Positions 8,576-17,961 are shown, numbered from the stretch's first letter. The stretch: 64,000 nucleotides of DNA from Betaproteobacteria bacterium (GCA_947453725.1 CANGHH010000007.1:1-64000), one strand, 5' to 3'. The notes: a model not told the origin generated them from the letters alone. Translations and numbers: made by a program.

Positions 8576-9643
8576 TCAGACCAGGCATTGCTCGAGCCCT
8601 TGCAGCAGGATCTCCTTGGGCATGTCGATGCCGATGAAGACCATCTTGCTGGTCTTGTCTTCGCCAGGCGCCCATTTCGGGCCCAGGTCGCTACCCATCA
8701 GCTGGTGCACGCCCTGGAAAATGACCTTGCGGTCGCTGCCCTTCATGTTCAGCACGCCCTTGTAGCGCAGCATCTTCGGGCCGTAGACCTGCACGATGGC
8801 GCCCAGGAAGTCCTCCAGCTTGGCCGGGTTGAAAGCCTTCTTGCTCTTGAAGACGAAGCTCTTCACGTCGTCGTCGTGGGCGTGGTGGTGGCCCTGGTGC
8901 GAGGGGTGGTCGCAGGCCTCGCCGGGGGCGTGGTCATGGTGATCGTGGCCCGCGTGGTCGTGATGCCCGTGCGGCTCATCGGCGTTCAGAAACGCCGGGT
9001 CGATGTCGAGCTTCGAATTCAGGTTGAAACCCTTCAGGTCGAAGACCTGCGAAATCGGCACCTCGCCGAAATGCACGGCGCGCTGCGGTGCGCGCGGGTT
9101 CATGTGCTTGATGCGGTGAATCAGCGCGTCGACATCGGCCGGCTTGGCCAAGTCGGTCTTGCTGATGAAGATCTGGTCGGCGAAGCCGACCTGCTTGCGC
9201 GCCTCCTGGCGCTCGTCGAGCTGGGTCTGGGCATGCACCGCGTCGACCAGGGTCAGCACGCTGTCGAGCAGGTAGCTCTCGGCGATCTCGTCGTCGATGA
9301 AGAAAGTCTGCGCCACCGGGCCGGGGTCAGCCAGACCGGTGGTCTCGATGACCACGCGGTCGAAGTCGAGTTCGCCCTTGCGGCGCTTCTCGGCCAGTTC
9401 GTTCAGCGTGGTGCGCAGGTCTTCGCGGATGCTGCAGCAGACGCAGCCGTTGTTCATCTGGATGATTTGTTCGGTGGTGTCCGAGACGAGGATCTCGTTG
9501 TCGATGTTTTCTTCGCCGAATTCGTTCTCGATGACCGCGATCTTCTGGCCGTGGGCTTCCGACAGCACGCGCTTGAGCAAGGTGGTCTTGCCCGAGCCGA
9601 GGAAGCCGGTGAGGATGGTGGCGGGGATCAGGCCTGGTTTCAT
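8576..9643 (-). CDS. COG0523 (CobW/YjiA family) GTPase, putative metal chaperone
   Basis: A 355-residue G3E-family GTPase. The P-loop is GFLGSGKTT near residue 12, followed by ENEFGE, the family's metal-binding GCVCC motif near residue 66, and the SKTD base-recognition motif near 160. Between the GTPase and C-terminal CobW_C domains is a His-rich segment (about 225-258, many HGHHDH-type repeats), typical of members that buffer or deliver zinc, nickel or cobalt. It is likely cytoplasmic. The gene is oriented like dksA but 154 bases upstream of it. In other bacteria COG0523 proteins and zinc-free DksA paralogues belong to zinc-starvation responses; no Zur box was recognised here, so that link is inference. 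The gene is divergent from corC. Confidence 0.88.
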   Translation of the reverse strand: MKPGLIPATILTGFLGSGKTTLLKRVLSEAHGQKIAVIENEFGEENIDNEILVSDTTEQIIQMNNGCVCCSIREDLRTTLNELAEKRRKGELDFDRVVIETTGLADPGPVAQTFFIDDEIAESYLLDSVLTLVDAVHAQTQLDERQEARKQVGFADQIFISKTDLAKPADVDALIHRIKHMNPRAPQRAVHFGEVPISQVFDLKGFNLNSKLDIDPAFLNADEPHGHHDHAGHDHHDHAPGEACDHPSHQGHHHAHDDDVKSFVFKSKKAFNPAKLEDFLGAIVQVYGPKMLRYKGVLNMKGSDRKVIFQGVHQLMGSDLGPKWAPGEDKTSKMVFIGIDMPKEILLQGLEQCLV

Positions 9644-9825
9644 GGTGCGCGCGGCTTTCCGTGGGGCTGTGGGTCAGAGGGTGGGATGTTGGGGCGGCAG
9701 GAGCGGTTGCAATCCCCGCGGCCCCGGCCGGAAGCGGCAGTCTGAGGCTGGATTGTTGCGCCGGGTCCTGTTCGGCGGCGGGGCTCGGTTATTCTCGACG
9801 CTCTCCCACTGCCCGGCACCGCCCA

Positions 9826-10743
9826 GTGTCCGACACTGCACCGTCCAGGCCCGCGCGAGCTGCCAACAGCCACGCCCGGGCCGCCCGCGCCGAACGCCGC
9901 AACCCGCGTTCGCTGTTTGAACGTCTGGTCGAACTGATTTCGCCCGGGCCCGACAGCAAAGCCGAACTCCTCGCCACCCTGGCTGCCGCCGAGGACCGCG
10001 AACTGATCGAGCCCGAATCGCGCCTGATGCTCGAAGGTGTGCTGAAGATGGCCGACATGACGGCCGGCGACGTGATGGTGCCGACGCCCCATATGGACCT
10101 GCTGGACATTGCCGCCGACTACGACGAACTGCTGGGCCTGGTGATCGACACCGCGCACTCGCGCTTCCCGGTTTACGAGGGCGAGCGCGACAACGTCATC
10201 GGCATCCTGATGGCCAAGGACCTGCTGAAACTGCAGCGAGCGCCCGAGCTGAACCTTCGCACCCTGCTGCGCCCGGCGGTCTTCGTGCCCGAAAGCAAGC
10301 GGCTCAATGAGTTGCTGCGCGACTTCCGCAGCAACCGCAACCACCTCGCGCTGGTGATCGACGAATTCGGCAGCACCGCCGGGCTGATCACCATCGAGGA
10401 CGTGCTGGAAGAAATCGTCGGCGAAATCGAGGACGAGTTTGACGAACAGGAGCAGGAAAACGGCATCTACACGCTGGCCGACGGCAGCCACCGCGTGGCC
10501 GGCGACGTCGCCATCACCGCGGTCAACGAAGCCTTCGGCACGCGCTTGTCCGAAGCCGATTTCGAGACCATTGGCGGCTTGGTGGCCCAGGAACTGGGCC
10601 GCGTGCCGCGCCGCGGCGAAGCGGTGGAAATCGGCGGTCTGCGCTTCGTGGTGATGATCACCCGCGGCGGCGCGGTGCGCTGGTTCCGCGTCTCGCGCCT
10701 GGCCGGTGGTGCGCAGGCGGCCGCAGACGGCGACCTCGATTGA
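9826..10743 (+). CDS. corC: HlyC/CorC family CBS-domain protein (YbeX type)
   Basis: A 305-residue cytoplasmic protein with an N-terminal basic tail, two CBS domains (about 80-205, with VMVPTPHMDLL and DEFGSTAGLITIEDVLEEIVGEI) and a C-terminal CorC_HlyC domain (about 215-295). The family has been linked to magnesium/cobalt efflux and to ribosome and envelope homeostasis. The GTG at 9826 is chosen because it gives the usual family length (E. coli 292); the longer reading is not conserved-looking. No clear Shine-Dalgarno is seen, and a TATTCT about 30 bases upstream is a candidate -10. It overlaps lnt by 4 bases, the classic ybeX-lnt pair. Confidence 0.9.
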   Translation: MSDTAPSRPARAANSHARAARAERRNPRSLFERLVELISPGPDSKAELLATLAAAEDRELIEPESRLMLEGVLKMADMTAGDVMVPTPHMDLLDIAADYDELLGLVIDTAHSRFPVYEGERDNVIGILMAKDLLKLQRAPELNLRTLLRPAVFVPESKRLNELLRDFRSNRNHLALVIDEFGSTAGLITIEDVLEEIVGEIEDEFDEQEQENGIYTLADGSHRVAGDVAITAVNEAFGTRLSEADFETIGGLVAQELGRVPRRGEAVEIGGLRFVVMITRGGAVRWFRVSRLAGGAQAAADGDLD

Positions 10744-12257
10744 ATCTGAAGGGCCGCTGGCCGGCCTTGCCCGAGGCCGCTCTCGCTGCGCTGCTGGGCG
10801 CCGTTCAGACCCTGGCTTTCGACCACACCGCAGCCTGGTCACTGCCCCTCCTGACCCTGGCCGTGCTGTTGTGGCGCCTGCAGCCCGCCACCCCGCGCCG
10901 TGCGGCGCTGCTGGGCTGGTGCTTCGGCACCGGTTGGCTGACGGCTGGCACCTGGTGGATCTTCATCAGCCTGCACCGTTACGGCGGCCTGCCGGCGCCG
11001 CTGGCCTTGGCCGCTGTGCTGGGGCTGGCCGCGGCGCTGTCGTTCTACCTGGCAGCCGCCTGCGCGGCCTACGCCCGCTGGCGGCGCGGTAGCGGCTGGG
11101 ACGCGCTGTTGTTCGCCGCCCTGTGGCTGCTGGCCGAGCTGGCGCGCGGCGTGATCTTCACCGGTTTCCCCTGGCTGGCAGTGGGCTATTCACAGCTCGA
11201 CGGCCCGCTGGCACCGCTGGCGCCCTGGCTGGGCGTCTACGGTATCGGGGCGGTGGTCGCGCTGATCGCGGCCATCGTCGTGGGTGCGCTCGCCACGCCG
11301 CGCCGCGCGGCCGGACCGGCGCTGCTGGCGCTGGCCGTCGTGGTGGCGCCGCGGCTGGCGCCGGCCGACTTCACGCGGCCGGCCGGCGAGATCTCGGTGG
11401 CCTTGCTGCAGACCAACGTCAGCCAGGACGAGAAGTTCGCGCTGGACCGCATGCCCGAAGCGCTGGCCTGGACGGCACGCGAACTGCTCGTCGCCCGCGC
11501 CGACCTGGTGCTGGCGCCGGAGACGGCGGTGCCGCTGCTGCCCGATCAACTCGCCGAATTCGCGCCCGGCTACTGGGCCAGCCTGGTCGGCCATTTCCAG
11601 ACCTCGGGCTCGCGCGCGCTGATCGGCGTTCCGCTGGGTGACTTCGACCGCGGCTACACCAACTCGGTGGTCGGGCTGTCGCCGGCGCCGGCCTACCGCT
11701 ATGACAAGACTCACCTGGTGCCTTTCGGCGAATTCATACCGACCGGTTTCCGCTGGTTCACCGAGATGATGAACATCCCGCTGGGCGACTTCGCGCGCGG
11801 CGTGGACCACCCGCCGTCCTTCGCGGTCCAGGGCCAGCGCGTGGCGCCCAACATCTGCTACGAGGACCTGTTCGGCGAGGAACTGGCGCGGCGCTTCGTC
11901 GATGCGGCGCAGGCCCCGACAGTCTTCGCCAACATCAGCAACATCGCCTGGTTCGGGCCCAGCGCGATCGACGCCCAGCACCTGGCCATCTCGCGCCTGC
12001 GCACGCTGGAATTTCAGCTGCCGATGATCCGCGCCACCAACACCGGCGCCACGGCCGTCATCGACCACCAGGGCCGCGTCACGGCCCGGCTCGCGCCCTA
12101 CACGCGCGGGGTGCTGCAGGGCCGCGTGCAGGGCCGCGAAGGCGTCACGCCCTACGCGCGCTGGGCGTCGCTGGCCGGCCTGTGGCCCTTGTGGCTGGCT
12201 GCGCTGGCGGTGGTGCTGGCGGCGGTGTGGCTGCCGCACCGGCAGCCCGCCCTCTGA
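10740..12257 (+). CDS. lnt: Apolipoprotein N-acyltransferase
   Basis: A 505-residue inner-membrane enzyme that adds the third acyl chain to the N-terminal cysteine of lipoproteins. About six hydrophobic segments occupy residues 10-215, followed by a periplasmic nitrilase-like domain and a final membrane segment near 480-500. The catalytic triad can be placed: Glu261 (LAPETAVPLL), Lys323 (YDKTHLVPFGEF) and Cys373 (NICYEDLFGEE). Translation starts at a TTG overlapping the corC stop (TTGA), indicating coupled translation; no nearer ATG exists. It converges on the feo operon, with only 6 bases between the stops. Confidence 0.95.
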   Translation: MNLKGRWPALPEAALAALLGAVQTLAFDHTAAWSLPLLTLAVLLWRLQPATPRRAALLGWCFGTGWLTAGTWWIFISLHRYGGLPAPLALAAVLGLAAALSFYLAAACAAYARWRRGSGWDALLFAALWLLAELARGVIFTGFPWLAVGYSQLDGPLAPLAPWLGVYGIGAVVALIAAIVVGALATPRRAAGPALLALAVVVAPRLAPADFTRPAGEISVALLQTNVSQDEKFALDRMPEALAWTARELLVARADLVLAPETAVPLLPDQLAEFAPGYWASLVGHFQTSGSRALIGVPLGDFDRGYTNSVVGLSPAPAYRYDKTHLVPFGEFIPTGFRWFTEMMNIPLGDFARGVDHPPSFAVQGQRVAPNICYEDLFGEELARRFVDAAQAPTVFANISNIAWFGPSAIDAQHLAISRLRTLEFQLPMIRATNTGATAVIDHQGRVTARLAPYTRGVLQGRVQGREGVTPYARWASLAGLWPLWLAALAVVLAAVWLPHRQPAL

Positions 12258-12263
12258 TCCGAT

Positions 12264-12497
12264 TCAGCGCGGCGGCTGCCGCACGATGCGGATCACCGAG
12301 ACGCCGGCTGCGCGGCCCGCCGCCGGGGCCGGGCCGCAGCCGTCGCAGCTGCCGCCACAAGCGCCACCTGCAGCCGGCAGCGGCCGGCCTGCCCAGGCCG
12401 CCAGACGTCGGCGCAGCGCGCCGGGCATCACGTTCCAGGCCGCGTAGCCGCTGCAGGCGGCCACCAGCAAGGTGCTCAGAACGCTTTGCCAGTCCAC
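12264..12497 (-). CDS. FeoB-associated Cys-rich membrane protein
   Basis: A 77-residue protein that begins at GTG two bases after the feoB stop. Residues about 5-25 (VLSTLLVAACSGYAAWNV) form one membrane segment; the cytoplasmic tail has the cluster GGACGGSCDGCG near 48-59, a CxxxCxxC pattern suited to metal or Fe-S binding, and a short basic end. Small Cys-rich partners occupy the place of FeoC in many feo operons. The gene is easily missed because a long out-of-frame reading covers it together with part of feoB. The role as an accessory of FeoB is inferred from position and the Cys cluster. Confidence 0.75.
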   Translation of the reverse strand: MDWQSVLSTLLVAACSGYAAWNVMPGALRRRLAAWAGRPLPAAGGACGGSCDGCGPAPAAGRAAGVSVIRIVRQPPR

Positions 12498-12499
12498 CG

Positions 12500-14374
12500 T
12501 CAGCCCCCCAGCCACCCGGTGAGGCGGTAGGTGACGAAGGCCGCGGCGTAGGCCAGCGCGAACATGTAGCCGGCCATGATCGCGGGGTAGCGCCAGGAAT
12601 TCGTCTCGCGCCGGACCACCGCCAGCGTCGACAGGCACTGCGGCGCGAAGACATACCAGGCCAGCAGCGAATAGGCGGTAGCCAGTGACCAGCCTTGCGC
12701 GATGACCGGCGCCAGGCTGTCGGCCACCGCGTCGCCGGCCGCCGACAGCGCGTAGACCGTGCCCAGGGCGCCCACCGCCACCTCGCGCGCGGCCATGCCG
12801 GGGACCAGTGCCACCGCGATCTGCCAGTTGAAACCGATCGGCGCGAAGACCTGTTCCAGCGCGTGGCCGATGATCCCGGCGACGCTGTACTGGATGGCCG
12901 GGCCGCTGGCGCCAGGCGGCGGGCCGGGCCAGCTGGACAGGAACCACAGCACCACCATCAGCGAAAAGATGATGCCGCCGACCCGGCGCAGGAAGATGCG
13001 CGCGCGCTCCAGCAGGCCCAAGCCCAAGCTTTCCAGGCCCGGCCAGCGGTAGGGCGGCAATTCCAGCATCAGCGGCTGGTAGCGGCTCTTCAGCCAGGTT
13101 CGCTTGAAGACCCAGGCCACGGCCATCGCCGACACCACGCCGGCCACGTAGAGGCCGAACAGGGTCAGCCCGCGCAGGCTGAAAGGCCCGACGCTGCGCG
13201 CCGGCACGAAGGCGCCGATGACCAGCGCGTAGACCGGCAGCCGCGCCGAGCAGGTCATCAGCGGCGCCAGCATGATGGTGGCCAGGCGGTCGCGCCAGTT
13301 GGCGATCGTTCGCGTGGCCATCACGCCCGGCACGGCGCAGGCGAAGCTGCTCAGCAGCGGGATGAAGGCGCGGCCCGACAGCCCGACCTTGCCCATCAGG
13401 GTGTCCAGCAGGAAGGCCGCGCGCGGCAGGTAGCCGCTGTCTTCCAGCACCAGGATGAAAGCGAAGAGGATCAGGATCTGCGGCAGGAAGACCAGCACGC
13501 TGCCGACGCCGGCCAGCACACCGTCGACCAGCAGGCTGCGCAGCGGGCCGTCGGCCATGTGGGACAGCGTCCAGCCGCCCACCGCAGCGACGCCGGCCTT
13601 GATCGCGTCCATCGGCAGCACCGCCCAGGCGAAGACGGCCTGGAACATCAGGAACAGCAATGCGGCGAGCAGCACCAGGCCCCACACCGGGTGCATCACC
13701 ACGGCGTCGAGGCGGTACTGCAGGCGGGTGCGCGGGGCCTGCTTGGGCACCACGCGCTGCAGGATCCGCCGCACGGCCAGCGCCAGCGCGGTGGCGTCGC
13801 CCACCGCCGGCACCGCCACTGGCGCGGGCAGCGGCCGTGCCAGATGGTCTTGCAGGGCCACGCGCAAGGCCGCGTGGCCGTCGCCCTTGACCGCCACGGT
13901 TTCGACCACCGGGCAGCCCAGTTCGGCCGCCAGCGTCGGAATGTCGATGACCAGACCCTGTTCGCGCGCCGCGTCGGCCATGTTCAGCGCCACCAGCATC
14001 GCCCGGCCGCTGCGCGCCAGTTCGGCGCGCAGTTCCAGCACCAGGCGCAGGCCCATGCGCAGGTTGGTCGCGTCGAGCACGGCCACCACCATGTCGGGCG
14101 CGCTTTCGCCCGGGCGGCGGCCCTGCAGCACGTCCAGCGTCACCTGCTCGTCCAGGGTGGCCGGGGTCAGGCTGTAGGTGCCGGGCAGGTCGATGATGGC
14201 CACGCTGTGGCGCTCGTCGAGTCGGGCCACGCCGACCTTGCGCTCGACGGTGACGCCGGCGTAGTTGGCGACCTTCTGCCGTGCGCCGGTCAGGCGGTTG
14301 AACAGGGCGGTCTTGCCGCAGTTGGGGTTGCCGACCAGGGCCACGGTCAGCGGCGACAGGCTCAGCTCAGACAC
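12500..14374 (-). CDS. feoB: Ferrous iron transport protein B
   Basis: A 624-residue inner-membrane Fe(II) importer. The N-terminal G domain has GNPNCGKT (residues 16-23), DLPGTYSLTP (G3) and NMAD (G4). Two 'gate' repeats follow in the membrane part; the second contains VMATRTIANWRDRLATIM and MTCSARLPVYALV. It is shorter than the roughly 770-residue E. coli protein but keeps all core regions. The start is GTG at 14374 with GGAGGT four bases upstream, overlapping the feoA stop by 8 bases. It belongs to a feoA-feoB-Cys-rich operon under a Fur box. Confidence 0.96.
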   Translation of the reverse strand: MSELSLSPLTVALVGNPNCGKTALFNRLTGARQKVANYAGVTVERKVGVARLDERHSVAIIDLPGTYSLTPATLDEQVTLDVLQGRRPGESAPDMVVAVLDATNLRMGLRLVLELRAELARSGRAMLVALNMADAAREQGLVIDIPTLAAELGCPVVETVAVKGDGHAALRVALQDHLARPLPAPVAVPAVGDATALALAVRRILQRVVPKQAPRTRLQYRLDAVVMHPVWGLVLLAALLFLMFQAVFAWAVLPMDAIKAGVAAVGGWTLSHMADGPLRSLLVDGVLAGVGSVLVFLPQILILFAFILVLEDSGYLPRAAFLLDTLMGKVGLSGRAFIPLLSSFACAVPGVMATRTIANWRDRLATIMLAPLMTCSARLPVYALVIGAFVPARSVGPFSLRGLTLFGLYVAGVVSAMAVAWVFKRTWLKSRYQPLMLELPPYRWPGLESLGLGLLERARIFLRRVGGIIFSLMVVLWFLSSWPGPPPGASGPAIQYSVAGIIGHALEQVFAPIGFNWQIAVALVPGMAAREVAVGALGTVYALSAAGDAVADSLAPVIAQGWSLATAYSLLAWYVFAPQCLSTLAVVRRETNSWRYPAIMAGYMFALAYAAAFVTYRLTGWLGG

Positions 14375-14663
14375 CGTGACCTCCGCTCGCCAGCGCTGCC
14401 GGGGTCACGGCTTCGATTGCCACGCAGCGCGCTTCCAGCAGGCGCAGCGCGAACAGCGTGTCGCCCACCTGCACCGCCAGCGGTTCACGCCCGCCCGGGC
14501 CGCGGCGCAACACTTGCACCGGTTCGCCAGCGACGAAGCCGATCTCGGCCAGGCGGCGCAGCAGCGCGGCGTCGGCGCCCGACACCGTCGTGTTCAAGCC
14601 CGTGACCATGGCGTGGCCGCCGTCGGGCAGGTCGGCCAGATTGGAGGAAGGTTGCTGGTGCAT
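14367..14663 (-). CDS. feoA: Ferrous iron transport protein A
   Basis: A 98-residue cytoplasmic SH3-like protein that assists FeoB. The FeoA core runs from LLRRLAEIGFVAGEPVQVL to GDTLFALRLLEARCVAIE, matching the family's LxxLGfxpGxxV...ialrxxeAxxI pattern. The start MHQQPSSN at 14663 gives the usual size; a longer reading would pass through the Fur box and is rejected. It is the first gene of the operon and overlaps feoB by 8 bases. Confidence 0.92.
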   Translation of the reverse strand: MHQQPSSNLADLPDGGHAMVTGLNTTVSGADAALLRRLAEIGFVAGEPVQVLRRGPGGREPLAVQVGDTLFALRLLEARCVAIEAVTPAALASGGHGV

Positions 14664-14685
14664 GGCGCAGCCCGAGTCTATTCGC

Positions 14686-14704
14686 AATGCGAATCGTTCG
14701 CACT
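14686..14704. promoter_or_regulatory. Fur box upstream of feoA
   Basis: AATGCGAATCGTTCGCACT is a 19-base near-palindrome with TGCGAA and TTCGCA arms around TCG, matching the GC-adapted Fur box (AATGCGAATNATTCGCATT type). An extra TTCGCA at 14681-14686 makes three alternating hexamers, as expected for overlapping Fur dimers. It lies 23 bases ahead of feoA, a position that would block initiation when iron is plentiful. Confidence 0.85.
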
Positions 14705-14767
14705 GGATGGGCATCAAGGCGATGCGGAATCTGACCACTTCGCGGTGGGCGCTGAGCACCCGAGCAG

Positions 14768-14778
14768 CTGCGTAAACT
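14768..14778 (+). promoter_or_regulatory. Candidate -10 region of the glyQS operon
   Basis: CTGCGTAAACT contains TAAACT as a plausible -10 hexamer, with transcription expected about 30 bases ahead of glyQ. The same 11-mer recurs at 23555-23565, at an identical 36-base gap from the carbonic anhydrase start. No good -35 hexamer is visible. Confidence 0.45.
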
Positions 14779-14814
14779 CTCGGCTTTTGGCCGACCGCTC
14801 ACAAAAAGCAGCCC

Positions 14815-15732
14815 ATGCTCACCTTCCAGCAGATCATCCTCAAGCTGCAGTCTTACTGGGACGCCCAGGGCTGTGCCCTGCTGCAGCCCTACGACATGGA
14901 AGTCGGCGCCGGGACCAGCCACACCGCCACCTTCCTGCGCGCCCTGGGCCCCGAGCCCTGGAAGGCGGCCTATGTGCAGCCCAGCCGCCGCCCGAAAGAC
15001 GGCCGCTACGGCCACAACCCCAACCGCCTGCAGCATTACTACCAGTACCAGGTGGTGCTGAAGCCGGCGCCGGCGAACATTCTGGAGCTCTACCTGGGCA
15101 GCCTGGAAGCGCTGGGCTTCGACCTCAGAGCCAACGACGTCCGCTTTGTCGAAGACGACTGGGAGAACCCGACGCTGGGCGCCTGGGGTCTGGGCTGGGA
15201 GGTCTGGCTGAACGGCATGGAAGTCACCCAGTTCACCTACTTCCAGCAGGTTGGCGGCATCGACTGCAAGCCGATCACCGGCGAGATCACCTACGGCCTG
15301 GAACGCCTGGCGATGTACCTGCAGGGCGTCGACAACGTCTACGACCTGGCGTGGACGGACAGCCTGAAATACCGCGATGTCTACCACCAGAACGAGGTCG
15401 AGCAGAGCACCTACAACTTCGAGCACAGCGATGTTGAATTCCTGCTCGGCGCCTTCGGGTCACACGAGAAGCAGGCCAAGTATTTGATGGCACAGCAGCT
15501 CGCGCTGCCGGCCTACGAACAGGTGCTGAAAGCTGCCCACACCTTCAACCTGCTCGACGCGCGCGGCGCCATCAGCGTGACCGAGCGCGCGGCCTACATA
15601 GCCCGCATCCGCAACCTGGCGCGCAGCGTGGCCGCCAGCTACCTGGACAGCCGCCTGCGCCTGGGCTTCCCGATGGCGCCCAAGGCCTGGGCCGATGAAG
15701 TCACCGCGCAACTGACGAAAAAGGTGGCTTGA
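14815..15732 (+). CDS. glyQ: Glycine--tRNA ligase alpha subunit
   Basis: A 305-residue catalytic subunit of the alpha2beta2 glycyl-tRNA synthetase. It begins [12 protein letters not shown] and shows the family stretches [36 protein letters not shown] and [19 protein letters not shown], which form the glycyl-adenylate site. Length is normal (about 300). It is separated from glyS by a single base, so the subunits are made from one message. Confidence 0.98.
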   Translation: MLTFQQIILKLQSYWDAQGCALLQPYDMEVGAGTSHTATFLRALGPEPWKAAYVQPSRRPKDGRYGHNPNRLQHYYQYQVVLKPAPANILELYLGSLEALGFDLRANDVRFVEDDWENPTLGAWGLGWEVWLNGMEVTQFTYFQQVGGIDCKPITGEITYGLERLAMYLQGVDNVYDLAWTDSLKYRDVYHQNEVEQSTYNFEHSDVEFLLGAFGSHEKQAKYLMAQQLALPAYEQVLKAAHTFNLLDARGAISVTERAAYIARIRNLARSVAASYLDSRLRLGFPMAPKAWADEVTAQLTKKVA

Positions 15733-15733
15733 G

Positions 15734-17938
15734 ATGAGCAACGCGAACCTGCTGGTGGAATTGTTTGTCGAAGAGCTGCCGCCGAAGGCACTGAAGAAGC
15801 TGGGCGAAGCTTTCGCCGCGTTGCTGGCCGATGGCCTGAAAGCGCAAGGACTGGCAGCGGCCGATGCGGCGGTCACCTGCTATGCGTCGCCGCGCCGCCT
15901 GGCCGTGCAGCTGGCCCAGGTGGCCAGCAAGGCCGCCGACAAGTCCGCGCAGACCAAGCTGATGCCGGTGGCCGTGGCGCTGACCGCCGACGGCCAGCCC
16001 ACGCCGGCGCTGCTGAAGAAGCTGGCTGCGCTGGGCGCCGACGCCAGCGCCTTGCCGCAGCTCCGGCGCCTGCCCGACGGCAAGGCCGAGGCCCTCTTTT
16101 TCGACAGCGTCGTGCCCGGTGCGACGCTGGCCGAAGGCCTGCAGAAGGCGCTGACCGAGGCCATCGCCAAGCTGCCGATTCCCAAGGTCATGCAATACCA
16201 GCTGCAAAGCGACCCCGGCGCCGCCGATGCCGGTTTCCAGCCCGGCTGGACCAGCGTGCACTTCGTCCGCCCGGCGCACGGCCTGGTGGCGCTGCACGGC
16301 GCCGCCGTGGTGCCCGTCCATGCGCTCGGCTTGCAGTCCGGCCGCAGCACGACCGGCCACCGCTTCGAAGCCCTGGTGCCGGTGATCACGCTGCGTGACG
16401 CCGACAGCTACGCTGTGCAGCTGCGCGATGAAGGCGCGGTGATCGCCAGCTTCGCCGAGCGCCGCGCCGAACTGGTCCGCCAACTTCAGGCCGCCGCTGC
16501 GCAAGAGGGCCTGACGCCGATCGAGGACGACGCCTTGCTCGACGAAGTGACCGGCCTGGTCGAACGTCCCAACGTGCTGCTCTGTCGTTTCGAAGCGGAA
16601 TTCCTGGCCGTGCCGCAGGAGTGTCTGATCCTGACGATGAAGGCCAACCAGAAGTATTTCCCGCTGCTGGACCCGCACGGCAAGCTGACCGAGAAATTTC
16701 TCATCGTCAGCAACATCAGCCCGGCCGACCCGAGTCGCGTGATCCAGGGCAACGAGCGCGTGGTGCGCCCGCGCCTGGCCGACGCGAAATTCTTCTTCGA
16801 CCAGGACCGCAAGCGCACGCTGCAAAGCCGCGTCGACGGCCTGGCCAAAGTGGTCTACCACGGCAAGCTCGGCAGCCAGGGCGACCGCGCCGAGCGCGTG
16901 CGCGCCATCGCCCACGCCCTCGTCAACCAGCTGCGCATGGCCACGCTGCCCTACACGGTGGACGCGCAGGACGAGTTCGCGGTGCTCGACAGCAAGGTGC
17001 AGCAAGCCGCGCTGCTGGCCAAGACCGACCTGCTGACCGACATGGTCGGCGAATTCCCGGAACTGCAAGGCGTGATGGGCGGCTACTACGCGCGGCATGA
17101 AGGCCTGCGCGACGGCGTGGCCATCGCCATCGAAGACCATTACAAGCCGCGTTTCGCCGGCGACATGCTGCCGCGCAACCACAGCGGCACGGTGCTGGCG
17201 CTGGCCGACAAGCTGGAAACGCTGGCCGGCCTGTTCGGCATCGGCCAGTTGCCGACCGGCGACAAGGACCCCTTCGCGCTGCGCCGCCACGCCCTGGGCG
17301 TGCTGCGCATCCTGGTCGAAAAGAACCTGCCGCTGGCCCTGCCCGAGATGGTGGCGGCGGCCTTCGGCGCCTTCCCTGCCGGCATGCTGGGCGATACCGA
17401 AGACAGCGCCAAGGCCGACAAGGCCCGCGAAGCGCTGCTGCACTTCGTCTACGAGCGGCTGGTCGGCTACCTGCGCGACCTGGGCTACAGCGCCCAGGAA
17501 GTCGAAGCCGTCACGGCCATCCGCACCGGGGGCTGGGGTTCTCTGCCCAAGCGGCTGGCCGCCGTGCGCGCCTTCGCGGCGCTGCCCGAAGCGGCGGCCC
17601 TGGCCGCGGCCAACAAGCGCGTCGGCAACATCCTGAAGAAGATCGAAGGCGCTGTACCGACCACGGTGGACGCCGCGCTGCTGCACGAGGCAGCCGAACA
17701 GGCGCTGGCGCAGGCGCTGGACCGCGTTCAGCCGCAGGCCGACGGCCTGTTCGAGCAGCACGACTACGCCGGTTCGCTGCAGGCCCTGGCGGCCCTGAAG
17801 GCGCCGGTGGATGCGTTTTTCGACGGCGTGATGGTCAACGCCGAAGACGCCGCGCTGCGCGCCAACCGGCAGGCCCTGCTGGCCGGGTTGCAGGCGGCGA
17901 TGAACCGCGTTGCCGACCTGTCCCGACTGGCGTCTTGA
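15734..17938 (+). CDS. glyS: Glycine--tRNA ligase beta subunit
   Basis: A 734-residue subunit that recognises tRNA-Gly. It starts NLLVELFVEELPPKALKKL, the usual opening, carries the HD-like core with YHGKLGSQGDRAERV near residues 375-390, and ends in an anticodon-binding DALR-type helical domain (about 590-734, with FFDGVMVNAEDAALRANR). Its length is close to the E. coli protein (689) with a few insertions. It directly follows glyQ and leads into gmhB 23 bases later. Confidence 0.97.
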   Translation: MSNANLLVELFVEELPPKALKKLGEAFAALLADGLKAQGLAAADAAVTCYASPRRLAVQLAQVASKAADKSAQTKLMPVAVALTADGQPTPALLKKLAALGADASALPQLRRLPDGKAEALFFDSVVPGATLAEGLQKALTEAIAKLPIPKVMQYQLQSDPGAADAGFQPGWTSVHFVRPAHGLVALHGAAVVPVHALGLQSGRSTTGHRFEALVPVITLRDADSYAVQLRDEGAVIASFAERRAELVRQLQAAAAQEGLTPIEDDALLDEVTGLVERPNVLLCRFEAEFLAVPQECLILTMKANQKYFPLLDPHGKLTEKFLIVSNISPADPSRVIQGNERVVRPRLADAKFFFDQDRKRTLQSRVDGLAKVVYHGKLGSQGDRAERVRAIAHALVNQLRMATLPYTVDAQDEFAVLDSKVQQAALLAKTDLLTDMVGEFPELQGVMGGYYARHEGLRDGVAIAIEDHYKPRFAGDMLPRNHSGTVLALADKLETLAGLFGIGQLPTGDKDPFALRRHALGVLRILVEKNLPLALPEMVAAAFGAFPAGMLGDTEDSAKADKAREALLHFVYERLVGYLRDLGYSAQEVEAVTAIRTGGWGSLPKRLAAVRAFAALPEAAALAAANKRVGNILKKIEGAVPTTVDAALLHEAAEQALAQALDRVQPQADGLFEQHDYAGSLQALAALKAPVDAFFDGVMVNAEDAALRANRQALLAGLQAAMNRVADLSRLAS

Positions 17939-17961
17939 GTCTTACCCACCGGAGCCACGCG

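Noticed and set aside
12695..14605. A rightward reading opposite feoB and feoA.
   Set aside because: No recognisable domain; it crosses the Fur-regulated operon antisense.
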